NCBI GenBank assembly: GCA_963682085.1
Contig: OY821614.1
Coordinates: 496,001-560,000, forward strand
Direction of reading: 5' to 3'
Length of the DNA stretch: 64,000 nt
Source: Thiodubiliella sp900128405
Lineage (GTDB): Bacteria > Pseudomonadota > Gammaproteobacteria > PS1 > Pseudothioglobaceae
Shown piece by piece: positions 16,038 to 23,672 of the stretch (position 1 is its first letter; every line of letters starts with the position of its first letter). A program made the translations under genes and the position numbers. The notes below the pieces were generated by a model. The model was not told where the DNA came from, searched no databases, and saw only the letters and a list, made by a program, of their open reading frames with translations.

Positions 16038-17075
16038 ATGAAGACTAAAGCTAGCATTGAAGCAATATTAGAAGATTACAAGCAAGGCAAAATGATTATT
16101 TTGCTGGATGATGAAGACCGTGAAAACGAAGGCGATTTGATTGTTCCTGCTGCTACCGTTACCAAAGAAGACATTAATTTTATGGCAACCCATGGCAGAG
16201 GGTTGATTTGCTTAACGCTAACGCAAGAGCGTTGCCAGCGTCTTAATTTGCCCTTAATGGTGGCACAAAATAACGATGCGAATGGCACCAATTTTACCGT
16301 TTCAATCGAAGCAGTAAAAGGGGTAACCACAGGTATTTCTGCTGCAGATAGAGCCAAAACTGTCTTAGATGCGGTAGCACCAAATGCCAAACCTACTGAT
16401 ATTGTGCAACCGGGGCATATTTTTCCATTAATGGCACAACCGGGGGGCGTGTTGATTCGTCCGGGACATACTGAGGCAGGCTGTGATTTGGCACGCCTTG
16501 CAGGTTTAGAGCCAGCATCTGTGATTGTTGAAATTTTAAATGAAGATGGTTCGATGGCACGCCGTGACGATTTAGAATTGTTTGCACAAAAGCATAATAT
16601 TAAGTGGGGAACGATTGAAGATTTAATTTCTTATCGAATTGAAAATGAAAAAACTATTGAGCGTGTGGATGAGCGTCCATTTAGCACCAAATATGGTAAT
16701 TTCACATTGGTGTCATTTTTAGATAGTATTCATCAGCAAACACACACTGCCTTGGTTAAAGGTGATATTGACAAAGATACCCCCATTTGTGTGCGTGTGC
16801 ATATGGAAAATGTGTTTACTGATATTTTGCAAGAAAGTAGCAATTCTTTAAGAGTTGATGATGCGTTGGAATATATTAGCAAAGAAGACAGCGGTGTGTT
16901 TTTGTTAATTCGCTCAACTGAAAGTAGCAATGATGTGAAAACTTATGGCGTTGGTGCACAGATTTTGTCTGATTTAGGTGTGAGTAAGATGCGTATTTTA
17001 GGCAGTCCAAGAAAATTGAATGCTATAAAGGGTTTTGGCTTAGAAGTAACTGAATATATTACAAATAAAAAGTAG
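16038..17075 (+). CDS. ribB: 3,4-dihydroxy-2-butanone 4-phosphate synthase with degenerate GTP cyclohydrolase II domain
   Basis: Of 345 aa, residues 1-200 are a full RibB domain with the acidic metal loop LLDDEDRENEGDLI near 23, THGRGLICL near 51, and PGHTEAGCDLARLAGL near 140. It makes the four-carbon unit of the lumazine ring from ribulose 5-phosphate. Residues 205-345 align with RibA, but the zinc-binding cysteines are absent: where RibA has a Cys-rich stretch after RVH, this reads RVHMENVFTDILQ. The cyclohydrolase half is therefore probably inactive, and a separate RibA would be needed. This fusion layout occurs in other proteobacteria. Confidence 0.9.
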   Translation: MKTKASIEAILEDYKQGKMIILLDDEDRENEGDLIVPAATVTKEDINFMATHGRGLICLTLTQERCQRLNLPLMVAQNNDANGTNFTVSIEAVKGVTTGISAADRAKTVLDAVAPNAKPTDIVQPGHIFPLMAQPGGVLIRPGHTEAGCDLARLAGLEPASVIVEILNEDGSMARRDDLELFAQKHNIKWGTIEDLISYRIENEKTIERVDERPFSTKYGNFTLVSFLDSIHQQTHTALVKGDIDKDTPICVRVHMENVFTDILQESSNSLRVDDALEYISKEDSGVFLLIRSTESSNDVKTYGVGAQILSDLGVSKMRILGSPRKLNAIKGFGLEVTEYITNKK

Positions 17076-17080
17076 GGAAC

Positions 17081-17557
17081 ATGGAATTTAAGTTCAACAA
17101 AGACGCAAATGAAGATTTTTTAATAGATAAAAAGATTGCCATTGTTGTCGGTTATTTTTATCAAGAGATTGGCGATAAATTACTGGCTGGCGCGTATCAT
17201 ATTTTAGAAAAATATGGCATTGACAAAACCAATGTTAATGTTTTTTATGCACCGGGTGCGTTTGAAATTCCATTATTAACAAAAAAACTTGCAAAAAGTG
17301 GCAGTTATGACGGTATTGTTACCTTAGGTGCAGTTATTAATGGTGAAACCCCACATTTTGATTTTGTGTGTAACGAATGTGCTCGTGGTGTTGCTGATGT
17401 GTCTTATCAATACGAGGTGCCCACTGCATTTGGCGTGCTGACTACGAGCAATATGGAGCAAACCATTGGCAGAGCAGGCGGCTACAAAGGCAACAAAGGT
17501 GAAGAGGCAGCTATGGCAATGGTTGAAATGTTGTATTTACTTGATAAAACGCACTAA
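17081..17557 (+). CDS. ribH: 6,7-dimethyl-8-ribityllumazine synthase
   Basis: The 158-aa lumazine synthase condenses the RibA/RibD pyrimidine product with the RibB product. Family blocks seen: IAIVVGYFYQEI near 19, VFYAPGAFEIPLL near 54, GAVINGETPHFDFVCNE near 86 (the His there is the usual catalytic residue) and PTAFGVLTTSNMEQ near 114, followed by RAGGYKGNKGEEAA. The gene is five bases after ribB and one base before nusB, giving the common ribH-nusB linkage. Confidence 0.96.
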   Translation: MEFKFNKDANEDFLIDKKIAIVVGYFYQEIGDKLLAGAYHILEKYGIDKTNVNVFYAPGAFEIPLLTKKLAKSGSYDGIVTLGAVINGETPHFDFVCNECARGVADVSYQYEVPTAFGVLTTSNMEQTIGRAGGYKGNKGEEAAMAMVEMLYLLDKTH

Positions 17558-17558
17558 T

Positions 17559-17990
17559 ATGGCATTTACAACTCCCAAGCATCGATCCAGAGAGCGTGTG
17601 GTGCAGGCACTATATCAATATATGCTATCAGGTGGCGAAGTATTGAAAATTGAACAACAATTTCTAAACCAAAAGTCTGGCAAAATTTCAAAAGCCTTTT
17701 TTTCCAATCTGTTCCTTAATATCCTTAAAAACCGCACCGAGTTAGATGCACTCATCGCCCCTACTATCAGTCGAGAAGCAGATGAGCTGGGTACTGTTGA
17801 ACAAGCGGTATTATATTTGGGAGCATACGAACTTAAAAATAGCATTGAAGTGCCTTACAAAGTTGTCATTAACGAAGCCCTTGAAATTGCCAAGTTATAC
17901 GGTGCAGAAGGCGCATTTAAACTTGTTAACGCCTCGTTAGACAAACTAGCTCAATCCCTTAGAAAAGTTGAAATGGACGCTTCAAAATGA
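17559..17990 (+). CDS. nusB: Transcription antitermination factor NusB
   Basis: Start chosen at ATG 17559, directly after the ribH stop, giving 143 aa, the usual NusB length. The helical RNA-binding fold is indicated by RSRERVVQALYQYMLSG near residue 9 and the C-terminal ELKNSIEVPYKVVINEALEI near 89, with YGAEGAFKLVNASLDKLA after it. NusB with NusE binds boxA RNA and supports rRNA antitermination. Longer in-frame readings extend into ribH and are unlikely. Confidence 0.93.
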   Translation: MAFTTPKHRSRERVVQALYQYMLSGGEVLKIEQQFLNQKSGKISKAFFSNLFLNILKNRTELDALIAPTISREADELGTVEQAVLYLGAYELKNSIEVPYKVVINEALEIAKLYGAEGAFKLVNASLDKLAQSLRKVEMDASK

Positions 17991-18127
17991 AAAAAATTGT
18001 CATTATGATTGCAAGTGTGTTGTTTTTAAGTAGTTTTTTTGTGCTTAAAACGATGTATAACCACGGTAAAGGTGCTGAAAGAATTGCCTTTCAAGCGGTG
18101 CATGCAATGAAAACTTCTAAAGCATAA
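17987..18127 (+). CDS. Small single-helix membrane protein, 46 aa
   Basis: An ATG overlapping the nusB stop opens a 46-codon frame. Residues 2-22 form a hydrophobic helix after two lysines (KKIVIMIASVLFLSSFFVL), and the rest is a short basic/polar tail. Overlap with nusB suggests translational coupling. No family is recognised. It could be a real small membrane protein or a chance frame; the coupling and lysine-plus-helix start favour the former. Confidence 0.4.
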   Translation: MKKIVIMIASVLFLSSFFVLKTMYNHGKGAERIAFQAVHAMKTSKA

Positions 18128-18154
18128 TAGCTGAATTCAGTTAATGTATTAACA

Positions 18155-18212
18155 GAAGCCTTTGTGTGAATATGGATTCTTAATGATGAATCCATATTTA
18201 TGCAAAGGCTTC
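18155..18212. repeat. 58-bp hairpin, MITE-like and possible bidirectional terminator
   Basis: GAAGCCTTTG...CAAAGGCTTC encloses an inner dyad, ATATGGATTC/GAATCCATAT, so almost the whole element folds into one stem. Its ends resemble the GACCTTTGTATAA family. It sits exactly between the + strand small ORF and the stop of the minus-strand AI-2E gene, where a hairpin could end both transcripts. Confidence 0.65.
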
Positions 18213-18213
18213 C

Positions 18214-19284
18214 CTATGATTTGTCCAACGAACTTGCGTATTTAACGGCGTATATGTCGAAAATACTGATTGCCATAGCAGCAATAATTGGACCGATGAA
18301 TAACCCTAAAATGCCAAATTGTATAATACCAGCGAGTGTTGATAGCACTGTAATTAGCGTGTGATCCAATGCGCTTTTTTGGGTGGCTTTATTGGATAAT
18401 TTTTTGGTGATAATGGGTCTAATAATGTTGTCAATAATTGTCCCTACAAAGAAGGCACCAAATAGGAGAATAATCAAGGCATCGGCAGTTTGCCCTTGTG
18501 CATATAGATATAGCGTCAAAGGTAGCCAAATAATTAGCCCGCCAAGTATAGGGATAAAACTTGCTAATGCCATAGAAATACCAAAAAATAGGGCGGGCAA
18601 TCCAATAATCATTACCCCAATAGAAAACACCATACCTTGCAATAATGCCACGATAAAGACACTGCCGACTAGCGTAATGGATAGACTTGAAAATTGGTTA
18701 AAAAGAATGTTATCCAAGTGATTTTCTAGTGGCGATAAGTCTTTTAATCTTTTAATGATGCGTTCTCCATCTATATAGAAGTAATAAAGTGAAAAGATGG
18801 TAATAATTAGAAAAAACACAAAATGTGAGGAGAGCGATACAATGCTTTTTAAAATATTAAGTGCAAAGTCTTTTGTATTGAACAATAGCCCGTCTAAATT
18901 GTTATTGAGCGTGGTGCTTAGTGTGCTTTTTATTGACTCCGATAAGGATAATCCTGAGAGAGTCTGGTGTAGCATTTGATTAATTTGTTTGGCATCAAAG
19001 TCCGTATCAATGGTTTGTATTAGGGTGGAAATTTCCAGTCCACTAACTAATAAAATATAACTGAGTGGCAGTATGAGGGTAATGGTTATTAGTAGCGTCA
19101 TAAGTAGTGCAGCACTTGCATCTGAAAGGTGTTCTCTAAATTTCTTGTATTGTGAAAAAGTGGCAATAGTGAGGAGTAGTGCTAAAAATAGGGCAGGTAT
19201 AAAAGGGGTGAATAACCACACTAAAGCGCCGATTGCCAGTATCAATAAACTTAATATAAAGCCGTGTTCGTAAGGTGTGTTCAT
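18214..19284 (-). CDS. AI-2E family transporter (PerM/YdiK-like)
   Basis: The 356-aa membrane protein has the family pattern of two helix pairs at the N-terminus (residues 8-45 and 58-85), a soluble stretch rich in TLSxSI-type motifs, and four or more C-terminal helices including FIPILGGLIIWLPLTLYLYA near 240 and the DNIIRPIITKKL motif near 287. Family members have been linked to autoinducer-2 efflux, Na+/H+ antiport or nothing proven, so the substrate is unknown. It starts four bases inside the stop of the NIF3-like gene (ATGA overlap). Confidence 0.85.
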   Translation of the reverse strand: MNTPYEHGFILSLLILAIGALVWLFTPFIPALFLALLLTIATFSQYKKFREHLSDASAALLMTLLITITLILPLSYILLVSGLEISTLIQTIDTDFDAKQINQMLHQTLSGLSLSESIKSTLSTTLNNNLDGLLFNTKDFALNILKSIVSLSSHFVFFLIITIFSLYYFYIDGERIIKRLKDLSPLENHLDNILFNQFSSLSITLVGSVFIVALLQGMVFSIGVMIIGLPALFFGISMALASFIPILGGLIIWLPLTLYLYAQGQTADALIILLFGAFFVGTIIDNIIRPIITKKLSNKATQKSALDHTLITVLSTLAGIIQFGILGLFIGPIIAAMAISIFDIYAVKYASSLDKS

Positions 19285-19592
19285 AGGTTTTCCATTTTTA
19301 AAATTGAATAGGCAACTTGTTCATAGGGGTGTGCAGATTTCATTGCTTTAATTGTTGCTTTAAGATTTTCCTTGGCACAAAGCATTTCAACTTTGTATTC
19401 TTTAAGTGTTTCTAATTTGTTTAATACACCAATAGCAGGTTTGGCATTGTTAATAGGCTTAAATTGCCCTTGCCCTAAGGTTTGCCAAGCACATTGCTCG
19501 TAGTTATTATACTGCCCAGAACCTGCTTTAAACATGGCATTTTTAACCACTTCTAAAGCAGATTTAGGCACATAAAAATTAATTTGATACAT
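19281..19592 (-). CDS. NIF3-like/YqfO-type small protein
   Basis: The 103-aa product matches the stand-alone version of the YqfO insertion domain of NIF3 proteins: MYQINFYVPKSALEVVKNAM at the start, AGSGQYNNYEQCAWQTLGQG near 23-42 and the terminal SAHPYEQVAYSILKM. The fold is CutA-like and trimeric in known examples. No metal-site residues of full NIF3 are present and the function is unknown. It is the first gene of a pair with the AI-2E transporter and is preceded by a MITE. Confidence 0.75.
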   Translation of the reverse strand: MYQINFYVPKSALEVVKNAMFKAGSGQYNNYEQCAWQTLGQGQFKPINNAKPAIGVLNKLETLKEYKVEMLCAKENLKATIKAMKSAHPYEQVAYSILKMENL

Positions 19593-19594
19593 TA

Positions 19595-19687
19595 AAGACC
19601 TTTGTATAAATATGAATAATCAACAAGAATTCACTTTTCACCAAGTTGGTAAACATTGAATTTTGTTAACTATTATACAAAGGTCTT
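19595..19687. mobile_element. 93-bp MITE with GACCTTTGTATAA ends
   Basis: AAGACCTTTGTATAA at 19595-19609 and TTATACAAAGGTCTT at 19673-19687 are perfect terminal inverted repeats around an AT-rich centre without an ORF. The same terminus heads the IS5-type relic at 2166 and the solo ends at 5229 and 5454. This is the best-kept copy. It lies between the NIF3-like gene start and the last codon of the alkD-like gene, three bases from that stop, so it may supply the latter's terminator. Confidence 0.75.
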
Positions 19688-19689
19688 GA

Positions 19690-20394
19690 TTAAAAGTTTC
19701 CTTTTAAATACCTCAGTCTTTCCGTTTCTTGCATGCGTTCAATTGCATATCTTAAAGTGGTTCTAGGCAGTTTATTGTAGTTTTTTCGTAAAAATTCTTT
19801 GCATATGTCGGGGTTTCTTTTGTAAACTTCTCTAAGCATCCAGCCAACGGCTTTGTGAATTAGGTCTTGTGTATCATTTAGCAATAATTTGCTGATTTTG
19901 AGCGTTACATCAAATTCATTTTTCCTAATAAAAGCCAATGTTGCTATAATGGCAATACGCCGTTCCCAGAGGTTAGATGAATGTGCATAGTTAAGTAATA
20001 GCGGTAATTTTTCTTGATGTTTAAATAAATAATCCCCCACAATCTGTGGGGTAGTGGTATCTACTAAATCCCAATTATTGACTGCTTGAATATTGTCTAT
20101 GTAATAGTTAAACACCGTCTCATAATCGCCAACTTGATAGCGGTGAACTAAAATAATCAATCCACAATGACGCACTTCGTGAATAGGGTAGTTGATGAGT
20201 GTTTTAATTTCATCGAAAGAGATATTTTTTCCGTGCTGTTTTGCAACTTGTCTTATTTTTGGCACACGCACACCCATGAACTTGTCAAATTCTGAGTATT
20301 CGCCTTTGCCAGTTTTAAAAAACCATTCGTTGGTTTTTTTACGCTCAGGTGTTGCAAAAGACTTTAGTGCTTTGATGATTATTTCTGCTCTCAT
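19690..20394 (-). CDS. DNA alkylation repair protein (AlkD-like HEAT repeat)
   Basis: The 234-aa protein is all helical with HEAT-like repeats and matches the AlkD/DNA alkylation repair family: MGVRVPKIRQVAKQHG near 40, the YPIHEVRHCGLIILVHRYQ block near 70, NNWDLVDTTTPQIVGDYLF near 106 and RRIAIIATLAFIR near 146, ending with KNYNKLPRTTLRYAIERM. AlkD excises 3- and 7-alkylated purines without base flipping. The Trp and Asp in NNWDLVD correspond to catalytic residues of the family. It is divergent from the moeB/thiF gene with only 18 bases between start codons. Confidence 0.85.
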   Translation of the reverse strand: MRAEIIIKALKSFATPERKKTNEWFFKTGKGEYSEFDKFMGVRVPKIRQVAKQHGKNISFDEIKTLINYPIHEVRHCGLIILVHRYQVGDYETVFNYYIDNIQAVNNWDLVDTTTPQIVGDYLFKHQEKLPLLLNYAHSSNLWERRIAIIATLAFIRKNEFDVTLKISKLLLNDTQDLIHKAVGWMLREVYKRNPDICKEFLRKNYNKLPRTTLRYAIERMQETERLRYLKGNF

Positions 20395-20412
20395 AGATTA
20401 TAATTTTAACTT

Positions 20413-21159
20413 ATGAATGATAAAAAATTACTTAGGTATTCCCGTCAAATATTTTTACCAGAAATAGGCATAGAAGGGCAACAAACATTACTGGATTCAA
20501 CATTATTGCTCATTGGCGTGGGTGGCTTAGGTGCACCTAACGCTTTGTATCTTGCTGCTAGTGGCATTGGACATTTAATTATTGCCGATTTTGACCAAGT
20601 AGAATTGTCCAATCTTGCTCGTCAAGTTATTCATCACACAAATGATATCGGCAAAGACAAAGTCGCCTCTGCTAAAGAAAAAATGTTGGCAATTAATCCT
20701 GATATTCAAGTTACCACCTTGACAGATTTAAGTGAGGACAATATAGAAGACTGGGTGAAAAAAGCGGATATTGTGCTGGATGGCACTGATAATTTTAACA
20801 CTCGTTTTAGAATTAATCAGGCTTGCGTTACTCAATGCACACCTCTGGTGTCAGCCGCCGTTATTCGTTTTGAAGGGCAATTGTCAGTTTTTAAAGGCTA
20901 TGAAAAAAACCAACCTTGTTACCAATGTTTGTATCCAACCATAGGTAACAGCGACGAAAACTGTAGTGATAATGGCATTCTTGCACCCGTTGCAGGGCTA
21001 CTTGGCACTATGCAAGCATTACAAGCCATTAAAGTTATTCTCAATCTAGGCGAGCAACTAACGGGCAAATTAATGATAGTCGATGCATTAGATTTAAATT
21101 TTAGAACAATAAAGTTAAGTAAAGATAAGTACTGCCCAGTTTGTAATTTTGGTCAATAA
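20413..21159 (+). CDS. E1-like adenylyltransferase, MoeB/ThiF family
   Basis: The 248-aa protein has the Rossmann nucleotide site GVGGLGAPNALYLAASGIG at 36-54, the catalytic NLARQVIHHTNDIGKDK region near 67-83, LDGTDNFNTRFRIN near 118, and two zinc pairs, CYQC near 168 and CPVC near 241. It adenylates the C-terminal glycine of a ubiquitin-like sulfur carrier. Length and motifs fit either MoeB (molybdopterin) or ThiF (thiamine), and no moa or thi gene is next to it, so the pathway is left open. The upstream region shared with the alkD-like gene is only 18 bases. Confidence 0.88.
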   Translation: MNDKKLLRYSRQIFLPEIGIEGQQTLLDSTLLLIGVGGLGAPNALYLAASGIGHLIIADFDQVELSNLARQVIHHTNDIGKDKVASAKEKMLAINPDIQVTTLTDLSEDNIEDWVKKADIVLDGTDNFNTRFRINQACVTQCTPLVSAAVIRFEGQLSVFKGYEKNQPCYQCLYPTIGNSDENCSDNGILAPVAGLLGTMQALQAIKVILNLGEQLTGKLMIVDALDLNFRTIKLSKDKYCPVCNFGQ

Positions 21160-21198
21160 GGGGCAGGAAATATTAATGGTAATAAATTGAGGTATCTT

Positions 21199-21486
21199 AT
21201 GAAAATCGTGAGTGCAGTTGAGGTAAAAACTCATTTTGGGTAGTTTTTTAGATAAGAATTTATTGTAGCAACAAATACGCCCAAAATGGAATGACGGTAA
21301 AAAAAATAGTTATATTACCGATACCAAAGAGAGTAAGCAATGTAACTGAGGCAAACACATAAACTTAAAATTCCTGATGCAATTATTTGTGCAATCACTC
21401 TTGTCAATAATACAGCACTATTAACCAACAACAAGCAATTACCAAAACTGCCAGAACTACACGCCAAATCAATGGCAATCAAATAA
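21199..21486 (+). pseudogene. Dead toxin-antitoxin locus (Phd-like antitoxin, VapC-like PIN toxin)
   Basis: At 21199 a frame reads MKIVSAVEVKTHFG and then a stop, the typical N-terminus of Phd/YefM antitoxins. A few further matches with stops follow. At 21349-21486 another frame reads LKIPDAIICAITLVNNTALL then TNNKQLPKLPEL, the C-terminal part of a PIN-domain VapC toxin with its conserved PDAII and TNN motifs. The toxin N-terminus is missing. Both parts are inactive. It fills the 394 bases between the moeB/thiF gene and guaB; the rest is AT-rich with a weak dyad near 21500-21535. Confidence 0.65.
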
Positions 21487-21553
21487 CAGAAGACCGCTGT
21501 TATTTAAAATAACGATTAAAGTCGTATTTTAAGTAACAAAAAAAAGTGGTATT

Positions 21554-23014
21554 TTATTGGTGGTAGTTAGGGGCTTCCTTGGTAATAGAAACATCATGCA
21601 CATGAGATTCAACCATGCCTGCTGAGGTTACTTGAACAAAAGTTGCATCGGTGCGCATTTTTTCTAAAGTGGCACAGCCTGTGTAACCCATGGACGACCT
21701 GATGCCACCAATCATTTGGTGAATAATAGGGCGGATAGAGCCTTTAAAAGGGACGCGACCTTCAACACCTTCAGGGACAAGTTTGTCGGCTTTGGAATCT
21801 GATTGAAAATAGCGGTCAGATGAGCCGTGTGCTTGATTCATTGCACCGATTGAGCCCATGCCACGGTAGGATTTGTAGGATCGACCTTGGTAAAGTTCAA
21901 CTTCACCGGGGGATTCTTCTGTGCCTGCTAGCATGGAACCGAGCATCACGCAATAAGCACCAGCAGCAAAGGCTTTGGCAATATCACCTGAGTAGCGAAT
22001 GCCACCGTCAGCAATGAGTGGCACACCTGTGCCTTTGAGTGCATCAGCAACATCAGAAATAGCGGTGATTTGCGGCACGCCAACGCCAGCAACGATGCGA
22101 GTGGTGCAAATACTACCCGGACCGATGCCGACTTTGACGCAGTCTGCACCTGCTTTGACTAAATCTAGTGCGGCACCAGCAGTGGCAATGTTGCCAGCAA
22201 TAATGTCTAAATTTGGGTGTTTGTTTTTGGTTTTTTTAACTCTGTTTAGCACGCCTTGAGAATGACCATGTGCAGTATCAATGACAATAATATCTACCCC
22301 TGCTTCAACCAATGCATCAATCCGTTCACCTGTGCCAGTACTTACACCAACTGCAGCACCAACTCGTAATTGTTCTTTGTTGTCTTTACAAGCATTCGGG
22401 AAATCAGTTGATTTTTGAATATCACGAACGGTAATCATACCTTGCAAGGTAAAACTGTCATCCGTGATAACGACGCGTTCAATGCGATGTTTGTGCAATA
22501 AGGCGCGCACTTTACTCATATTTGTGCCTTCTTTAACGGTAATGAGTTTGTTTTTCGGTGTCATAACATTTTCAACCAATTCATCAGGATTGGTTTTAAA
22601 TCGAACATCACGACTGGTAACCATGCCAATAATGGTATTGCCATTAACAACAGGCAATGCTGAAATCTTATGTTGTCGTTGACTGCGATAAACATCAGCA
22701 ATTGTTGCTTTAGCACTAATGGTGATTGGGTTTCTGATAATGCCAGATTCAAATCGTTTAACTTTACGCACCTCTGTCGCCTGTTCTTCAATCGACATAT
22801 TTTTATGAATAATGCCAATGCCACCTTCTTGTGCCATGGTAATTGCCAAATTAGCCTCAGTTACGGTGTCCATTGCAGCGGATAGAATAGGGGTGTTGAG
22901 GGTAATATTTTTGGTTAGTTGTGTTGTTAGTTTGACTTCTTTTGGCATGGTGGTTGAGTGTGCAGGCACAAGTAATACATCGTCAAAGGTAAGTGCAGTC
23001 TTTAGTAGCTTCAT
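21554..23014 (-). CDS. guaB: Inosine-5'-monophosphate dehydrogenase
   Basis: The 486-aa IMPDH has a split TIM barrel with two CBS domains (about residues 95-205). FDDVLLVPA begins the barrel at residue 10. The active-site loop GIGPGSICTTRIVAGVGVPQ near 298 carries the catalytic Cys, followed by ADGGIRYSGD near 335, the flap YRGMGSIGAM near 382 and YFQ. It oxidises IMP to XMP, the first committed step of GMP synthesis. guaA is not adjacent. It is one base after the SH3 gene on the same strand. Confidence 0.97.
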   Translation of the reverse strand: MKLLKTALTFDDVLLVPAHSTTMPKEVKLTTQLTKNITLNTPILSAAMDTVTEANLAITMAQEGGIGIIHKNMSIEEQATEVRKVKRFESGIIRNPITISAKATIADVYRSQRQHKISALPVVNGNTIIGMVTSRDVRFKTNPDELVENVMTPKNKLITVKEGTNMSKVRALLHKHRIERVVITDDSFTLQGMITVRDIQKSTDFPNACKDNKEQLRVGAAVGVSTGTGERIDALVEAGVDIIVIDTAHGHSQGVLNRVKKTKNKHPNLDIIAGNIATAGAALDLVKAGADCVKVGIGPGSICTTRIVAGVGVPQITAISDVADALKGTGVPLIADGGIRYSGDIAKAFAAGAYCVMLGSMLAGTEESPGEVELYQGRSYKSYRGMGSIGAMNQAHGSSDRYFQSDSKADKLVPEGVEGRVPFKGSIRPIIHQMIGGIRSSMGYTGCATLEKMRTDATFVQVTSAGMVESHVHDVSITKEAPNYHQ

Positions 23015-23015
23015 T

Positions 23016-23672
23016 TTAAAATCTCCTTTGGTTGGCGCGTTTTTGGATAAAAAGTCCCATTATTAACCCAAAAAACAAAACCAACGCACCGATAATAAAC
23101 CAGTTTCTAGCATTAGCTTCTTGTCCGATAGTGCCGTTATTTTGCAATAATTTTAATTCTGATTTTAACTGTAGGATTTGCACCTTGTAATTTTTATTCT
23201 CGTATTCAAGTTTAAGCGCATCTTTGTAAACTTGTTTGACATGTTTTTTTTCTGATGCCAATTTGCTAGATTGAATAGATAATTTGGTGTTTTTTGCTTT
23301 TAAATCAGCCACTTTTTTCTCAAGTTTTTTATTTTTTTTGTGTTGCTGAGAGAGTGATAAACGCTTATTATTACCTTTGCGTTTAAGTGCCTCTAATTGC
23401 ACTCTTGCAGGCTTGTTAGAGGTTAGGTAACGAGAAATCATCCAGCCAATTGTGTTTTCAAATCTCACCTTAGTCCAGCCACTTTCAGTGGATAAAATTT
23501 CTAGTTTGGTGCCAGAATCCAGCATTTTTATGAGATTACTGGGGTTGTTTCGGATTTCATTATCAGAACGCATTGGAATTGGCACCATATCTGTTACATA
23601 GACGAATGATTTGGCACTTGCCACTGAACACAATAATAACAGTGTTATAAGTAAAGTATTTTTTAGTTTCAT
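23016..23672 (-). CDS. SH3-domain periplasmic/membrane protein with coiled coil and C-terminal anchor
   Basis: The 218-aa protein starts with a signal peptide (LKNTLLITLLLLCSVASAKS). A bacterial SH3 domain follows at about 22-90 with PMRSDNEIRNNPSN, TKLEILSTESGWTKVR and IGWMISRYL, then a long basic coiled coil (105-185) and one C-terminal membrane helix (WFIIGALVLFFGLIMGLFI) with a basic tail. This is the layout of E. coli YgiM and of the TIGR04211 family. The role is unknown, perhaps cell-wall related. It overlaps valS by four bases, so it is likely expressed with it. Confidence 0.8.
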   Translation of the reverse strand: MKLKNTLLITLLLLCSVASAKSFVYVTDMVPIPMRSDNEIRNNPSNLIKMLDSGTKLEILSTESGWTKVRFENTIGWMISRYLTSNKPARVQLEALKRKGNNKRLSLSQQHKKNKKLEKKVADLKAKNTKLSIQSSKLASEKKHVKQVYKDALKLEYENKNYKVQILQLKSELKLLQNNGTIGQEANARNWFIIGALVLFFGLIMGLFIQKRANQRRF

